DNA of 64,000 nt from Clostridium sp. 12(A) (GCA_000526575.1 JAGI01000002.1:186001-250000); one strand, 5' to 3'; counted from the stretch's first letter, positions 8,870-18,255 are shown. The notes: generated by a model not told the origin, from the sequence alone. Numbers and translations: made by a program.

Positions 8870-10189
8870 ATGAAGGGTATTTTATACTTAAATCAGTTCT
8901 TTGGCCAGATCGGCGGAGAAGAACATGCTGATTTTAAGCCTGAGATTAGAGAAGGTCTTGTGGGTCCTGCAATGGCTCTGCAGCAGGCATTGGGAAAAGA
9001 AGTTGAGATAACCCATACCATTATTTGCGGAGATAACTTTATTGGATCCAATACCGAAGAAGCAGTGAAATCCATTATCTCTATGCTGAAAGGCAAAGAA
9101 ATAGATGTTTTCTTTGCTGGTCCGGCCTTTCGAGCCGGCCGTTACGGCTCTGCCTGCGGCCATATCTGCAAGGCTGTTAAGCAGGAATTTAACGTTCCGG
9201 TACTCACTTCAATGAATGATGAAAATCCAGGCGTTGAAATGTTCCGTAAGGAAATGTATGTATTTAAGGGCGGAGCCAGTGCTGCAAGCATGAAAAAAGA
9301 CGTCAGTGCTATGGCTAAATTTGCTCTTAAGCTGTTAAAGGGAGAAACCTTACTTCCAGCAGCAGAAGAGGGATACTTTGGAAGAGGAATCAGAGAACAA
9401 ATCTGGCTTGACCCACCGGTTACAGCAGCAGACCGTGTGATTGACATGCTGCTAAAAAAGGTAAAGGGGGAGCCCTACGAGACAGAGCTGCCCATACCAA
9501 AGTCAGACCGTGTTGCCATCGCTCCAGCCATTACCCCAGAGGAATTAAGCACTATGGAGGTAGCACTCCTTACCTCTGGCGGAATTGTTCCGGTAGGAAA
9601 TCCGGACCGGATCCAGTCTGCCTCTGCAACCAAATGGGGCAAATACGATATTTCCCAGACCGATGACTTAGTCAAAGGGGAATACATGACCATTCATGCC
9701 GGTTTTGATCCTGCGGCTGCCAATAACGATTCAGATGTAATCGTGCCTTTGGATGCCATGAGAAAATATCAAAAAGAAGGTAAAATTGGTGGAGTTTATA
9801 AATACTTTTTCTCTACGGTAGGAACAGGAACCACTCAGGCTGAAGCCTCCAGAATGGGAAAAGAAATTGCAAGAGTATTAAAAAAGGATGGGATCAGAGC
9901 TGCAATTCTGACCTCTACATGAGGGACTTGTACACGTTGCGGTGCAACAATGACAAGAGAAATTGAAAGAGAAGGAATTACCATCGTTCAGATGGCGAAC
10001 TTAATCCCAGTAGCAAAAACCGTTGGAGTAAACCGTTTGGTTCCAACCATCTCTATCCCTTATCCGCTGGGAGATCCGGCGACAACCAGGGAAGAACAGT
10101 TCAAGCTTCGTTACCACAGAGTCGGTGTCGCATTAGATGCCTTAACCAGTGATATTGAAGAACCTCAGGTCTTTAAAGTTAAAATTTAG
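8870..10189 (+). CDS. grdH: Glycine/betaine reductase selenoprotein B (UGA read as Sec), probably betaine-specific GrdH
   Basis: This subunit of protein B uses selenocysteine to cleave the C-N bond of the pyruvoyl-bound substrate and hands the carboxymethyl group to GrdA. The frame runs from ATG 8870 (GGAGGG upstream) through an in-frame TGA at 9920-9922 to 10189. That gives 439 residues with Sec351 in the motif STUGTCTRCGATM, diagnostic of the family. The start GILYLNQFFGQIGGEEHADF is typical of protein B. Simple ORF calling would split it into two pieces (ending at 9922 and starting at 9950). Betaine rather than glycine specificity is inferred from the downstream BCCT transporter. Confidence 0.93.
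9927..9957 (+). promoter_or_regulatory. Bacterial SECIS-like hairpin after the protein-B UGA
   Basis: CTTGT (9927-9931) pairs with ACAAG (9953-9957) and GTTGC (9936-9940) pairs with GCAAC (9944-9948), leaving a GGU apical loop and a small internal loop. The apical G lies 18 nt after the UGA (9920-9922), within the range used by SelB. A GG/GU-containing loop is also a feature of known bacterial SECIS elements. It overlaps the coding sequence as bacterial SECIS elements do. Confidence 0.75.
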
Positions 10190-10207
10190 TTCAGAAGTAA
10201 CAAGTAA

Positions 10208-10247
10208 TAGAAAACACTTTCTCCACACGGGAGCAAAGTGTTTTCTA
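10208..10247 (+). terminator. Stem-loop after the protein-B gene
   Basis: TAGAAAACACTTT (10208-10220) pairs with AAAGTGTTTTCTA (10235-10247), extended inward by CTC/GAG. There is no clean T-run after it, so it may be a leaky terminator separating the reductase genes from the transporter, or an RNA 3'-end stabiliser. Confidence 0.6.
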
Positions 10248-10309
10248 TCACTTAAATAAAAGTTTGTAGAACTCTGTGTAAATTTTATCTTTCAGGAGGA
10301 GGTTCCTAA

Positions 10310-11767
10310 ATGAAGAAAAACCTTGTTTTTTACATATCGCTATTTATAACTGCTGTATTTATCGCCCTTGGCCTCTTAGCAAATGATGTATTTACAGCAG
10401 CGACCATTGCGGCAAAGGATTTTCTTGTTACTTATTTCGGGTGGTTTTACTTATTTTGTATGTTTGTATTTGTTGTTTTTTCATTGGGCATTGCATTTAG
10501 CAAATATGGAAAGATTAAATTAGGGCCGGATGATTCGGTACCTGAATACAGCAATCGTTCCTGGTTTGCAATGCTTTTTGCTGCTGGTATGGGAATCGGC
10601 CTTGTTTTCTGGGGAACCGCAGAGCCACTCACTCATTATATGAGCTTTGGGGGAGATGAAGGGGCCGCCAATCTGGCGATGAAAAAAGTATTTATGCACT
10701 GGGGATTCCACCCATGGGCAGCCTATGCCATTATAGGGATGTCACTTGGATATTTTCAGTACAGAAAGAATGCACCAGGTCTGATCAGCAGTATCTTTCT
10801 TCCTCTACTGGGAGAAAAAGGGGTAAAGGGACCCATTGGGAAATTAATTGATGTATGTGCGGTTTTTGCCACAGTGGCTGGTTTTGCCACCTCCTTAGGC
10901 CAAGGAACCATGCAGATCAATTCCGGCCTTAATTTCCTTTTTCAGGTGCCAAAGACAGACATGGTAAAAGTTATTATTATTTTTACTTTAATGGTGATTT
11001 ATACTTGTACAGCAGTAAAAGGAATTGATAAAGGAGTGAAATTTTTATCCGATATTAATTTCGTATTGGCATTTACTATTATGCTTGGTGTCTTTTTAAT
11101 CGGTCCTAAGCTTCTTTCGATTAATGTTTTTATCAATTCACTTGGAAGCTATATTAACAGTTTTGTGGCAGACAGCTTTTCTTCCAATCCATTTGGAGAC
11201 AAAACATGGCTTGGGTCCTGGACGATATTTTATTGGGCCTGGTGGATTGCCTGGGGACCATTTGTGGGCACCTTTATAGCCAGGATATCAAGAGGCAGGA
11301 CCATTCGGGAGTTTGTAATAGGAGTAATATTTGCTCCATCCATCGTATCCTTTTTGTGGTTCTCCATCTTTGGCAGTCTTGGTTTGAACCTGGACAAACA
11401 AATGATAGCAAAGGCAGTGGAATCAACAGAAACCGTGTTATTTGTAGTTTTGCGGGAATATCCACTTGGAATGGTATTTTCTTTCATTGCTATCTGCCTG
11501 TTAATTACGTTTTCCATTACATCATCAAATTCAGGAATCTTTGCATTATCCATGTTCTCGTCAAGCGGGGATATGAATCCTGGAAATGGGAAAAAGATTC
11601 TTTGGGGAGCTCTTTTGGCATTGCTGACTCTTGTTTTACTGATGTCAGGTGGATTAGCAGCTTTAAAGAATTCTTCTATCATCGCAGCATTCCCATTGGC
11701 AATTATCATGCTGCTTGCCTGTTTTTGTCTGTTAAAAGCATTAAAATCGGAAGATACAAAAGACTAA
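10310..11767 (+). CDS. BCCT-family betaine/carnitine/choline transporter
   Basis: A polytopic membrane protein of 485 residues with about 12 predicted helices. It carries the BCCT signature GMGIGLVFWGTAEPLTHY and the Trp-rich substrate-site segment FYWAWWIAWGPFVG. BCCT carriers bring in betaine, choline or carnitine by sodium symport or substrate exchange. Its place right after the protein-B genes suggests it supplies the reductase substrate, most simply glycine betaine. It has its own strong AGGAGG ribosome-binding site, and the preceding stem-loop may lower its expression relative to the reductase. Confidence 0.93.
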   Translation: MKKNLVFYISLFITAVFIALGLLANDVFTAATIAAKDFLVTYFGWFYLFCMFVFVVFSLGIAFSKYGKIKLGPDDSVPEYSNRSWFAMLFAAGMGIGLVFWGTAEPLTHYMSFGGDEGAANLAMKKVFMHWGFHPWAAYAIIGMSLGYFQYRKNAPGLISSIFLPLLGEKGVKGPIGKLIDVCAVFATVAGFATSLGQGTMQINSGLNFLFQVPKTDMVKVIIIFTLMVIYTCTAVKGIDKGVKFLSDINFVLAFTIMLGVFLIGPKLLSINVFINSLGSYINSFVADSFSSNPFGDKTWLGSWTIFYWAWWIAWGPFVGTFIARISRGRTIREFVIGVIFAPSIVSFLWFSIFGSLGLNLDKQMIAKAVESTETVLFVVLREYPLGMVFSFIAICLLITFSITSSNSGIFALSMFSSSGDMNPGNGKKILWGALLALLTLVLLMSGGLAALKNSSIIAAFPLAIIMLLACFCLLKALKSEDTKD

Positions 11768-11809
11768 TCAAGCGCACTAAATTCAACCTTTAGAGAAGCG
11801 GAGAAACGT

Positions 11810-12721
11810 ATGGATTTTAAACAATTAGAAGCATTTGTACAAATTTCCAAACTGCAGAGTTTTTCAAAAGCATCTGAAGCCTTATACTTAACTCAGCCAA
11901 CATTAAGCAATCAGATTAATACATTGGAAAAAGAGATTGGCACTCAGTTGTTTGTTCGTTCCACAAAGAAAGTGTATCCGACTAAGGCAGGGGTAAAGTT
12001 TTATGAACATGCCAAGAATATGCTGGCATTGCGCGATCAGTCTTTATTTGAAATGGGTAAGTTTACAAAAGAATGTGCAGGAGAAATAAATATTCTGGCC
12101 TCAAGCGTTCCGGCCCAGTATTTACTGCCGCAATTGATTTCTGATTTTAATAAGGAATATGAAAACATTGTCTTTCACTTATATCAAAGAGACAGTGGAG
12201 GTGTATTTAAAGAGTTAAGCCAATATCAGTATGATATTGGCTTTGTTGGAACGGAAACAGAAAGCTGCCGATACAAGCTGACAGCTTTCTGTAAGGATGA
12301 GATTGTCTTAATCCTGCCAAAGAGCATGAGATATACGGGGGGCCGTACGGTTTCTGAAATCATCTCTTTTATCTCGAAAAAGAACTTTATTATGCGGGAA
12401 GCCGGGTCTGGTACCAGAACAAAGCTGGAGATGTTTCTTAGCAATAATAATATTCACGAAAAGGATATGAAAGTCGTTGCTTATTTTAGCAGTACTCAGG
12501 GAATCGTGGAAGCGGTATCCAAGGGTCTGGGTATTTCCTTTGTATCCAAGGCGGCAGCAACCATCTATAAGCGTTTGAATTTAGTAAATATGGTAGAAAT
12601 AGACTCGGAAGAATTGAGCAGAGATATCTTTTACGTTCTAAAAAAAGATATGGTTTTAACACCAGCCCAGGAACTATTCATCAATTATGCAAAGAATTAT
12701 TATGAAAAGATTAAATCTTAA
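11810..12721 (+). CDS. LysR-family regulator, selenium-metabolism associated type
   Basis: A 303-residue LysR protein with an N-terminal winged HTH (FSKASEALYLTQPTLSNQI, about residues 18-36) and a C-terminal periplasmic-binding-like effector domain. The start MDFKQLEAFV and the text through TKKVYPTKAG match the subgroup of LysR proteins that occur beside Sec biosynthesis and Sec-dependent reductases. It follows the transporter by 42 bp on the same strand and could activate the reductase operon in response to a substrate or selenium signal; the effector cannot be told from sequence. Confidence 0.88.
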   Translation: MDFKQLEAFVQISKLQSFSKASEALYLTQPTLSNQINTLEKEIGTQLFVRSTKKVYPTKAGVKFYEHAKNMLALRDQSLFEMGKFTKECAGEINILASSVPAQYLLPQLISDFNKEYENIVFHLYQRDSGGVFKELSQYQYDIGFVGTETESCRYKLTAFCKDEIVLILPKSMRYTGGRTVSEIISFISKKNFIMREAGSGTRTKLEMFLSNNNIHEKDMKVVAYFSSTQGIVEAVSKGLGISFVSKAAATIYKRLNLVNMVEIDSEELSRDIFYVLKKDMVLTPAQELFINYAKNYYEKIKS

Positions 12722-12722
12722 T

Positions 12723-12750
12723 TTGATTTGCCTTCCATCTATAGTATAAT
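12723..12750 (+). promoter_or_regulatory. Predicted sigma-A promoter of the GntR gene
   Basis: TTGATT (12723-12728), 16-bp spacer, TATAAT (12745-12750). It lies 39 bp ahead of the chosen start codon of the GntR-family gene and just after the lysR stop. Confidence 0.55.
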
Positions 12751-12788
12751 GTTCTTTTGAGGCATAAAATACATTGAGAGGTGGACAA

Positions 12789-13484
12789 ATGCTATTTCAT
12801 TCATATGAAATAAATAACATGATCACATATTCCAAATCCAATCTTAGTGAGATTGTAGTCACTTATGTGAAAAATAAGATTCTTACGGGAGAGCTAAAAA
12901 GTGGAGACCGTTTGGTTGAAACTGATATGTCGGAAGAACTTCAGATAAGCAGAGCGCCCATCAGGGAAGCATTAAGAGAACTTCATATGAGAGGATTTCT
13001 TTCATTTTCGCCCAAAAAAGGCAGCCAGATTCTCAATCTGGATATGGGGGATATTGCAGAAATCTTTTCGATTAGAATTCCATTGGAAATGCAGGTGCTG
13101 ACAATTATATTTGAAAAGAAACTTCTAAATGAGAAGGACTTAGAGTATCTATCTGCACTGAACCAGGAGATGATTATGTTAGGGAAAGACAATACGTCAG
13201 ATGAGAAGGAGAAAAATTTTGTATTCAATTCCTGTGACCTGGCCTTTCATGAGTTTTTCTGGAAGAAATCAGAAAGTTTCAGGAGGGCTGATATTTTGCA
13301 AAACCAGTACTTCCAATTGCTTACCGCTATGAATAAGGATACTTCCACCTTAGGTTCTGCTAAGGAGAAGTACGAAGAGCATAAAAATATTATAGAAGCC
13401 TGCCGCAGCGGCTCGCTGGAGCAGGCGTTATCTGCATTTCAAATACACATGGATTCCTATTTGAATGCGGTTCAAATGCTTTAA
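12789..13484 (+). CDS. GntR-family regulator, FadR/FCD type
   Basis: A 231-residue transcription factor with an N-terminal GntR winged helix (KILTGELKSGDRLVETDMSE, then ISRAPIREALREL) and an all-helical C-terminal FCD ligand-binding domain that normally binds a metal ion and a small organic acid. The start is the ATG at 12789, 5 nt after AGGTGG; a TTG at 12774 in frame is less likely. It converges with the amino-acid permease gene, which ends 8 bp downstream on the other strand. The target is unknown; the permease or the betaine cluster are candidates. Confidence 0.87.
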   Translation: MLFHSYEINNMITYSKSNLSEIVVTYVKNKILTGELKSGDRLVETDMSEELQISRAPIREALRELHMRGFLSFSPKKGSQILNLDMGDIAEIFSIRIPLEMQVLTIIFEKKLLNEKDLEYLSALNQEMIMLGKDNTSDEKEKNFVFNSCDLAFHEFFWKKSESFRRADILQNQYFQLLTAMNKDTSTLGSAKEKYEEHKNIIEACRSGSLEQALSAFQIHMDSYLNAVQML

Positions 13485-13492
13485 AGATTTAT

Positions 13493-14920
13493 TTATTGTT
13501 TCTTTTCTTCATCGGGGTGTAGTTCCTCTGAAAATTCTGTTAAGATACGGCGATGCTTGAGAGTTCCTTTTGGCAGCTCTTCTCCCTGCATCGCTTTTCT
13601 TTTGTTTACGGCTTTTAATATCCCATAACATGCGGTAAAAAAAGCTACCAGGGCTATTCCTGCCAGAAACCCCAGGGTCTGCCCTTTTAAAAATGGCATA
13701 CTGAATATAGCGATAAGGAGTCCTGCCATGGTAAACAGAGAACTATAGGGGAATCCGCAAAGCCTACAGCTCCCTTCTGGCTTCCCGTTCTTTTTTCGGA
13801 AACGGATGTGGGTAAACATGAGTACGATATAGGTAAAAAGCAGGGCAAATCCACCGGAGCTGATTAAAAACAGATAAAACTCAGGCAAAAAGAGTCCTAC
13901 ATAGAGAAACATCATCATGCTAAGTCCTGAAAAAAGGATACCCCGATAAGGAACATCCGTCTTATCCCTTAAAAACCCAGGACCAAGCCCTTCCTCCACA
14001 AGAGAGCGGAGCATTCTGCCAATACCAAACATGGCAGCCAGCATGGTAGATAAGATTGCGCTGATTAATATGATTGTCATGGCAGTTCCGGCCCAGGACA
14101 TTTGATACCGGTTTAAGGCCGTGACCATTGGACTGACGTCTTCGCTTAAGGAATTGGTGGGAACCAGAAGCAGGAGGACGGATATACAAAGAATATACAG
14201 GGTCACCAGCCAGAACACAGTCAAATGAATGGCTCGAGGCACATTCTTTTCCTTATTATCGGTCTCACTGGCAGCCAGTCCTATGATTTCAAAGCCAGCA
14301 TAGGTGAATAGAACGATGAGCATACTTCCGGCCAGACTTTTTAAGCCGCCTGGGAGAAACGGTTCTGAGCGCAATATGCTGTTTCCCAGTGGACGAATGC
14401 CTGGCAAAGCACCAAGAACAATCAGCCCGCCTAACAGAATAAATCCAATAATAGCCACAATCTTAATAGCAGAAAGAACACTTTCCAAATGGCTTAGCTG
14501 CTTTGCTCCTAAAAGATTCAAAAGGGTAACTCCCACGATCAGACCAGTTCCAAGGAGAGGAATTGAGACGGTTGGAAACCAGGTCCGAAAGAGTAAAGAA
14601 ACAGCAGTAGCCTCACTGGACATAGAGATGACCATACCAGTCCAATAGACCCAGCCTACGACAAAGCCTGTGCCTTTATTGATATACTGAGATGCAAATG
14701 TCCGAAAGGAAGCGGAATCAGGATTGGATACCGTCATTTCTGAAAGTGCAAACAGAATAAAGTAGACCATAACCGCACAAATGAGATAGGAAAGAATAAT
14801 TGCCGGACCGGCAGCCTGTATGGCAACCGATGAGCCTAAAAAAAAGGAACCGCCGATAACAGTTCCCAGAGCCATCATCGTTAAGCGGCCTGCAGAAAGA
14901 CCTTTTGTTTTATGTTTCAT
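13493..14920 (-). CDS. APC-family amino acid permease
   Basis: A 475-residue integral membrane protein with about 12 helices. The N-terminal MMALGTVIGGSFFLGSS (Gly-rich TM1 motif) and the later GFEIIGLAASETDNKEKNVP are signatures of the amino acid-polyamine-organocation family (AAT-type carriers). It ends in a charged 30-residue tail. Substrate cannot be fixed from sequence. The gene is monocistronic, transcribed away from the DUF488 gene and converging on the GntR gene. Confidence 0.9.
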   Translation of the reverse strand: MKHKTKGLSAGRLTMMALGTVIGGSFFLGSSVAIQAAGPAIILSYLICAVMVYFILFALSEMTVSNPDSASFRTFASQYINKGTGFVVGWVYWTGMVISMSSEATAVSLLFRTWFPTVSIPLLGTGLIVGVTLLNLLGAKQLSHLESVLSAIKIVAIIGFILLGGLIVLGALPGIRPLGNSILRSEPFLPGGLKSLAGSMLIVLFTYAGFEIIGLAASETDNKEKNVPRAIHLTVFWLVTLYILCISVLLLLVPTNSLSEDVSPMVTALNRYQMSWAGTAMTIILISAILSTMLAAMFGIGRMLRSLVEEGLGPGFLRDKTDVPYRGILFSGLSMMMFLYVGLFLPEFYLFLISSGGFALLFTYIVLMFTHIRFRKKNGKPEGSCRLCGFPYSSLFTMAGLLIAIFSMPFLKGQTLGFLAGIALVAFFTACYGILKAVNKRKAMQGEELPKGTLKHRRILTEFSEELHPDEEKKQ

Positions 14921-15012
14921 GAGGAAACCTCGCTTTTGTTTTTTGTATTATTATTTCAGATATTGACAAAGTTATTCGAAACCATGAAAATACAATAAGA
15001 ATGGAGGTACCA

Positions 15013-15444
15013 ATGAAAAACTTATATGTACTCAGTGCCTACGAGACCAGCGCTGAAAATTTTTTTGAAAGTCTAAAACAATTTAAGGTAGATCTGGTAC
15101 TTGATATCAGGCAAAAGAATGACTCCCAGCTGTGCGGCTTTACGAAAAAAAGAGATCTAGAGTATTTTGTGAGAACCATTACTGGTGCCGCATATGTCCA
15201 TGATCTGGCCCTGGCCCCTACAGATGAGCTTCTAAATCCATATCTTAAGCATTGGACTTCATGGGAGCAGTATGAGAACGGATATCAGGTCTTAATGAAG
15301 GAGAGGGATATCCTTTCTCATTTTAAAACCAATTATGAAACCTATTCTGCTATCTGCCTGATTGGAACAGAAACAAAGAAGAGAAGATCCCACAGCGAAA
15401 TCCTGTATTCCATGCTTTTGAACCATTTTGAAATAAAAAATTGA
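15013..15444 (+). CDS. DUF488 family protein
   Basis: A 143-residue soluble protein with the DUF488 layout: an N-terminal strand followed by VDLVLDIRQKNDSQLCGF (family VDVR..P.S...F motif), FTKKRDLEYFV, and a C-terminal ICLIGTETKKRRSHSEIL (family C.E....CHR region, here His present). The biochemical role of the family is not established. GGAGG at 15003-15007 selects the ATG at 15013 over the one at 15001. It stands alone between the permease and hcp. Confidence 0.8.
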   Translation: MKNLYVLSAYETSAENFFESLKQFKVDLVLDIRQKNDSQLCGFTKKRDLEYFVRTITGAAYVHDLALAPTDELLNPYLKHWTSWEQYENGYQVLMKERDILSHFKTNYETYSAICLIGTETKKRRSHSEILYSMLLNHFEIKN

Positions 15445-15633
15445 AAAAGATTGTGCTACGTTGTAATAACAACAGACATGTATCCTAGATGATGTTATCC
15501 TGTACAAGGAATGAGGGCAGGGCAAGTGCCTTAAGAACCTCTACCCTATATCAATCAACAATAATGTTGGCAAGTATGTGCACCAAATAAAAAAGGTGCT
15601 GTGCATAATAATTTACTTTAGGAGGTAATGAAT

Positions 15634-17265
15634 ATGAGCATGTTTTGTTATCAGTGCCAGGAAACGGCAAAGAACACAGGTTGTACAGTCATGGGCGTAT
15701 GCGGTAAGACAGAAGAGGTTGCAAATTTACAGGATCTTCTTATCTATGCAGTAAAGGGTATTTCTGAAATCGTAGTAAAGACGAATACCAACGTTGCTGA
15801 CATCGCTAAGATCAATCATGAAGTAATCAAGAGCCTTTTTATTACGATCACAAATGCAAACTTTGATGCAGATGCCATTGAAGCTCAGATCGTTAATGTA
15901 CTTGGATTAAGAGATCAGTTAGCAAAAGACGCTTCCTATCAGGGAAATAACGATGCGGCTGTATTTTCTGTAAGCTCAAGAGAAGATATGCTTAAAAAGG
16001 CTGCCAGCGTAGGTGTTCTTGCGACTGAAAACGAAGATGTTCGTTCTTTAAGAGAGCTGATCATTTACGGTGTAAAGGGAATGGCAGCTTACGTAGAGCA
16101 CGCTTTAAACATTGGAAAAGAAAACAACGATATTTATGCGTTTACTTATGAAGCTCTTGCAGCAACCTTAAATGATTCTCTCTCTGCAGATGATCTGGTT
16201 GCTTTAACCTTAAAGACAGGTGAGCTTGGAGTAAGTGCAATGGCGCTTCTTGATGAGGCAAATACATCCCGTTACGGAAATCCAGAAATCACAACAGTTA
16301 ACATCGGCGTTAGAAAGAATCCAGCTATCCTTATCTCCGGTCATGACTTAGTTGATATGGAGCAGCTGTTAGAGCAGACACAGGGAACAGGCGTTGATGT
16401 TTATACACACGGCGAGATGCTTCCAGCTCACTACTATCCAGCATTTAAGAAATATGACAACTTTGCAGGTAACTATGGAAATGCCTGGTGGAAACAGGTA
16501 ACAGAGTTCGAGTCCTTCCGCGGACCGATCCTGTTTACAACAAACTGTATCGTTCCTCCAAAGAATCCAGAAGTTGCTGCCAGAATCTATACCACAGGGG
16601 CTACCGGTTTCCCAGGCTGCAAGCACATCGAAGCAGATGAGAATGGTAAGAAAGATTTCTCTGAAATCATCGCACTTGCTAAGACTCTTCAGAGCCCGGA
16701 TGAGATTGAAACTGGAACTATCGTTGGTGGATTTGCTCACAATCAGGTATTCGCACTTGCTGATAAGGTTGTTGACGCTGTGAAATCCGGCGCAATCAAG
16801 AAATTCTTTGTTATGGCAGGCTGTGACGGAAGAATGAAATCCAGAGACTACTATACAGAGTTTGCTGAGAAGCTTCCAAAGGATACTGTAATCTTAACTG
16901 CCGGCTGTGCAAAGTACAGATACAATAAGCTTCAGCTTGGCGATATCGGCGGTATTCCAAGAGTATTAGATGCAGGACAGTGTAATGACTCTTACTCTTT
17001 AGCTTTAATCGCACTTAAGCTGAAAGAAGTATTCGAGTTAAATGATGTAAATGATCTTCCAATCGCTTATAACATCGCTTGGTATGAGCAGAAGGCCGTT
17101 ATCGTACTTCTTGCACTTCTTCACTTAGGCGTAAAGAACATTCACTTAGGACCGACATTACCAGGATTCTTATCTCCAAATGTTGCTAAGGTTCTTGTAG
17201 ATACCTTTGGTATCGCTGGAATGGGAAGCGTAGATGCAGATATGGAATTATTCATGAACGCATAA
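15634..17265 (+). CDS. hcp: Hybrid cluster protein (hydroxylamine reductase / NO-stress protein)
   Basis: Hcp is an oxygen-sensitive Fe-S protein that reduces hydroxylamine or NO and helps in nitrosative stress. The N-terminal cluster ligands are Cys5, Cys8, Cys17 and Cys23 (CYQC...GCTVMGVC), with the spacing of strict anaerobes. Hybrid-cluster ligand segments follow in order: [53 protein letters not shown] and AWYEQKAV. Length 543 is normal. GGAGG at 15621-15625 lies 8 nt before the ATG at 15634 but only 2 nt before the ATG at 15628, so the former is preferred. A strong terminator follows. No hcr reductase gene is adjacent. Confidence 0.96.
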   Translation: MSMFCYQCQETAKNTGCTVMGVCGKTEEVANLQDLLIYAVKGISEIVVKTNTNVADIAKINHEVIKSLFITITNANFDADAIEAQIVNVLGLRDQLAKDASYQGNNDAAVFSVSSREDMLKKAASVGVLATENEDVRSLRELIIYGVKGMAAYVEHALNIGKENNDIYAFTYEALAATLNDSLSADDLVALTLKTGELGVSAMALLDEANTSRYGNPEITTVNIGVRKNPAILISGHDLVDMEQLLEQTQGTGVDVYTHGEMLPAHYYPAFKKYDNFAGNYGNAWWKQVTEFESFRGPILFTTNCIVPPKNPEVAARIYTTGATGFPGCKHIEADENGKKDFSEIIALAKTLQSPDEIETGTIVGGFAHNQVFALADKVVDAVKSGAIKKFFVMAGCDGRMKSRDYYTEFAEKLPKDTVILTAGCAKYRYNKLQLGDIGGIPRVLDAGQCNDSYSLALIALKLKEVFELNDVNDLPIAYNIAWYEQKAVIVLLALLHLGVKNIHLGPTLPGFLSPNVAKVLVDTFGIAGMGSVDADMELFMNA

Positions 17266-17278
17266 TCAGTCTGTTTTG

Positions 17279-17325
17279 GCTGGTGATGGACGTTGCGCAG
17301 GCAACATCCATCACCAGCTTTTTTT
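17279..17325 (+). terminator. Rho-independent terminator of hcp
   Basis: GCTGGTGATGGA (17279-17290) with GTTGC pairs with GCAAC and TCCATCACCAGC (17307-17318), 4-nt loop, followed by seven T. Confidence 0.93.
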
Positions 17326-17392
17326 GATAGTATAGTGGTGTAAGTGCTGGCTTACAATAACTTTTAGATAGTTTCAGTTTATGGAGGTAATG

Positions 17393-17929
17393 ATGAAAAA
17401 GGTAAATGTATTTTATGACAAACTGTATTACGGCTTCCCGATCATTCTTGTCAGTTATTATGATACGGACGGCACACCAAATGTAACCACCATATCCTCT
17501 TCCTATACCTTAAGGGACATGATGGCACTTGGCTTCAGTACAAAAGGCTATGCCCTGAACCGGATTAAGGAAGTATCTGATTTTGTAGTCAATATTGCAG
17601 ACAGCAGCCAGATCGAAGCAATTAATTTCTGCGGAAAGAATACAGGAGCGGAGTGTAAAAAGTTTGACAGCATCAATCTGACTCCAGTACCATCTAAGGT
17701 TGTCAGTGCTCCAATCATTGAAGAATGCCCAATTTCCATTGAATGCAGACTGACTGATGTGATTGAAAGTGAGAATCACATGGGAATCACCAACATTCTG
17801 GCAAAGATCAAAGGCCGTCTTGTGGCAGAATCCTACTTAACCGAATCTGGTAGATTGAAAGTACCTGCATTTGATGAGGTTCTCTATATTGGAGACGGCG
17901 ACAGTAAGGGTTACCGATTCATGAAATAA
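17393..17929 (+). CDS. Flavin reductase-like FMN-binding protein
   Basis: A 178-residue protein of the flavin-reductase-like, FMN-binding split-barrel family. It has the N-terminal YGFPIILVSYYDTDGTPNV, a central NRIKEVSDFVVNI and HMGITNILAKIKGRL near the C-terminus. Such proteins bind FMN and are often short electron-transfer or flavin-reducing partners. Two adjacent ATGs (17390, 17393) follow GGAGG at 17383-17387; spacing favours 17393. It is the only gene between two terminators, so it is monocistronic. Confidence 0.85.
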   Translation: MKKVNVFYDKLYYGFPIILVSYYDTDGTPNVTTISSSYTLRDMMALGFSTKGYALNRIKEVSDFVVNIADSSQIEAINFCGKNTGAECKKFDSINLTPVPSKVVSAPIIEECPISIECRLTDVIESENHMGITNILAKIKGRLVAESYLTESGRLKVPAFDEVLYIGDGDSKGYRFMK

Positions 17930-17935
17930 GAAAAG

Positions 17936-17982
17936 CGGATCAGGGAGATGCGTAGGTTTCACCATCCCAGATCCGTTTTTTT
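17936..17982 (+). terminator. Terminator, probably bidirectional
   Basis: CGGATC (17936-17941) and GATCCG close a stem that continues with GGGA/TCCC and ends in seven T. On the opposite strand the stem is followed by CTTTTCTT, so it may also serve the small gene on the minus strand that ends at 17998. Confidence 0.88.
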
Positions 17983-17997
17983 ATTTTTGTCAATGCT

Positions 17998-18144
17998 TCA
18001 ATCCTGTAAGTCGCTGGTGCAGGAACAGCTGGAACAGCCGCAGCCACAGCCGGATTCGCCCTGCTTCGCTTTTTTGATTCTTCTCACAATAATAAAGCCT
18101 GCATAAGCTGCAATTAGTGCACTAATCACTATAGTAGCTAACAT
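17998..18144 (-). CDS. Small Cys-rich membrane protein (FeoB-associated family)
   Basis: A 48-residue ORF below usual ORF cut-offs. It has one hydrophobic helix (TIVISALIAAYAGFIIV, about residues 4-20), a basic stretch RRIKKAK, then a Cys-rich tail with five Cys (CGCGCSSCSC, residues 33-42). This is the layout of the FeoB-associated Cys-rich membrane protein family, thought to handle ferrous iron. GGGAGG precedes the ATG on the minus strand. No feoA/feoB is in the window, which is unusual for the family. A promoter-like -10 at 18261-18256 with the GTGCCTAC box upstream would drive it. Confidence 0.82.
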   Translation of the reverse strand: MLATIVISALIAAYAGFIIVRRIKKAKQGESGCGCGCSSCSCTSDLQD

Positions 18145-18255
18145 AACAAACACCTCCCTGGATATGTACCAAAATCTTTTTTCGTTTTTGAGTTAGGTCA
18201 ATCTAACCATAAGCTTAAAATGAAAGCCACAAACATGGCTCATTGATTTAATGTT

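Noticed and set aside
9920-9922. Protein-B gene as two separate genes or a frameshifted gene
   Set aside because: Both parts are in one frame separated only by UGA in the diagnostic STUGTCTRC motif.
11206-11793. 195-codon plus-strand frame overlapping the BCCT gene
   Set aside because: Out of frame with the BCCT coding sequence, no ribosome-binding site, composition unlike real proteins.
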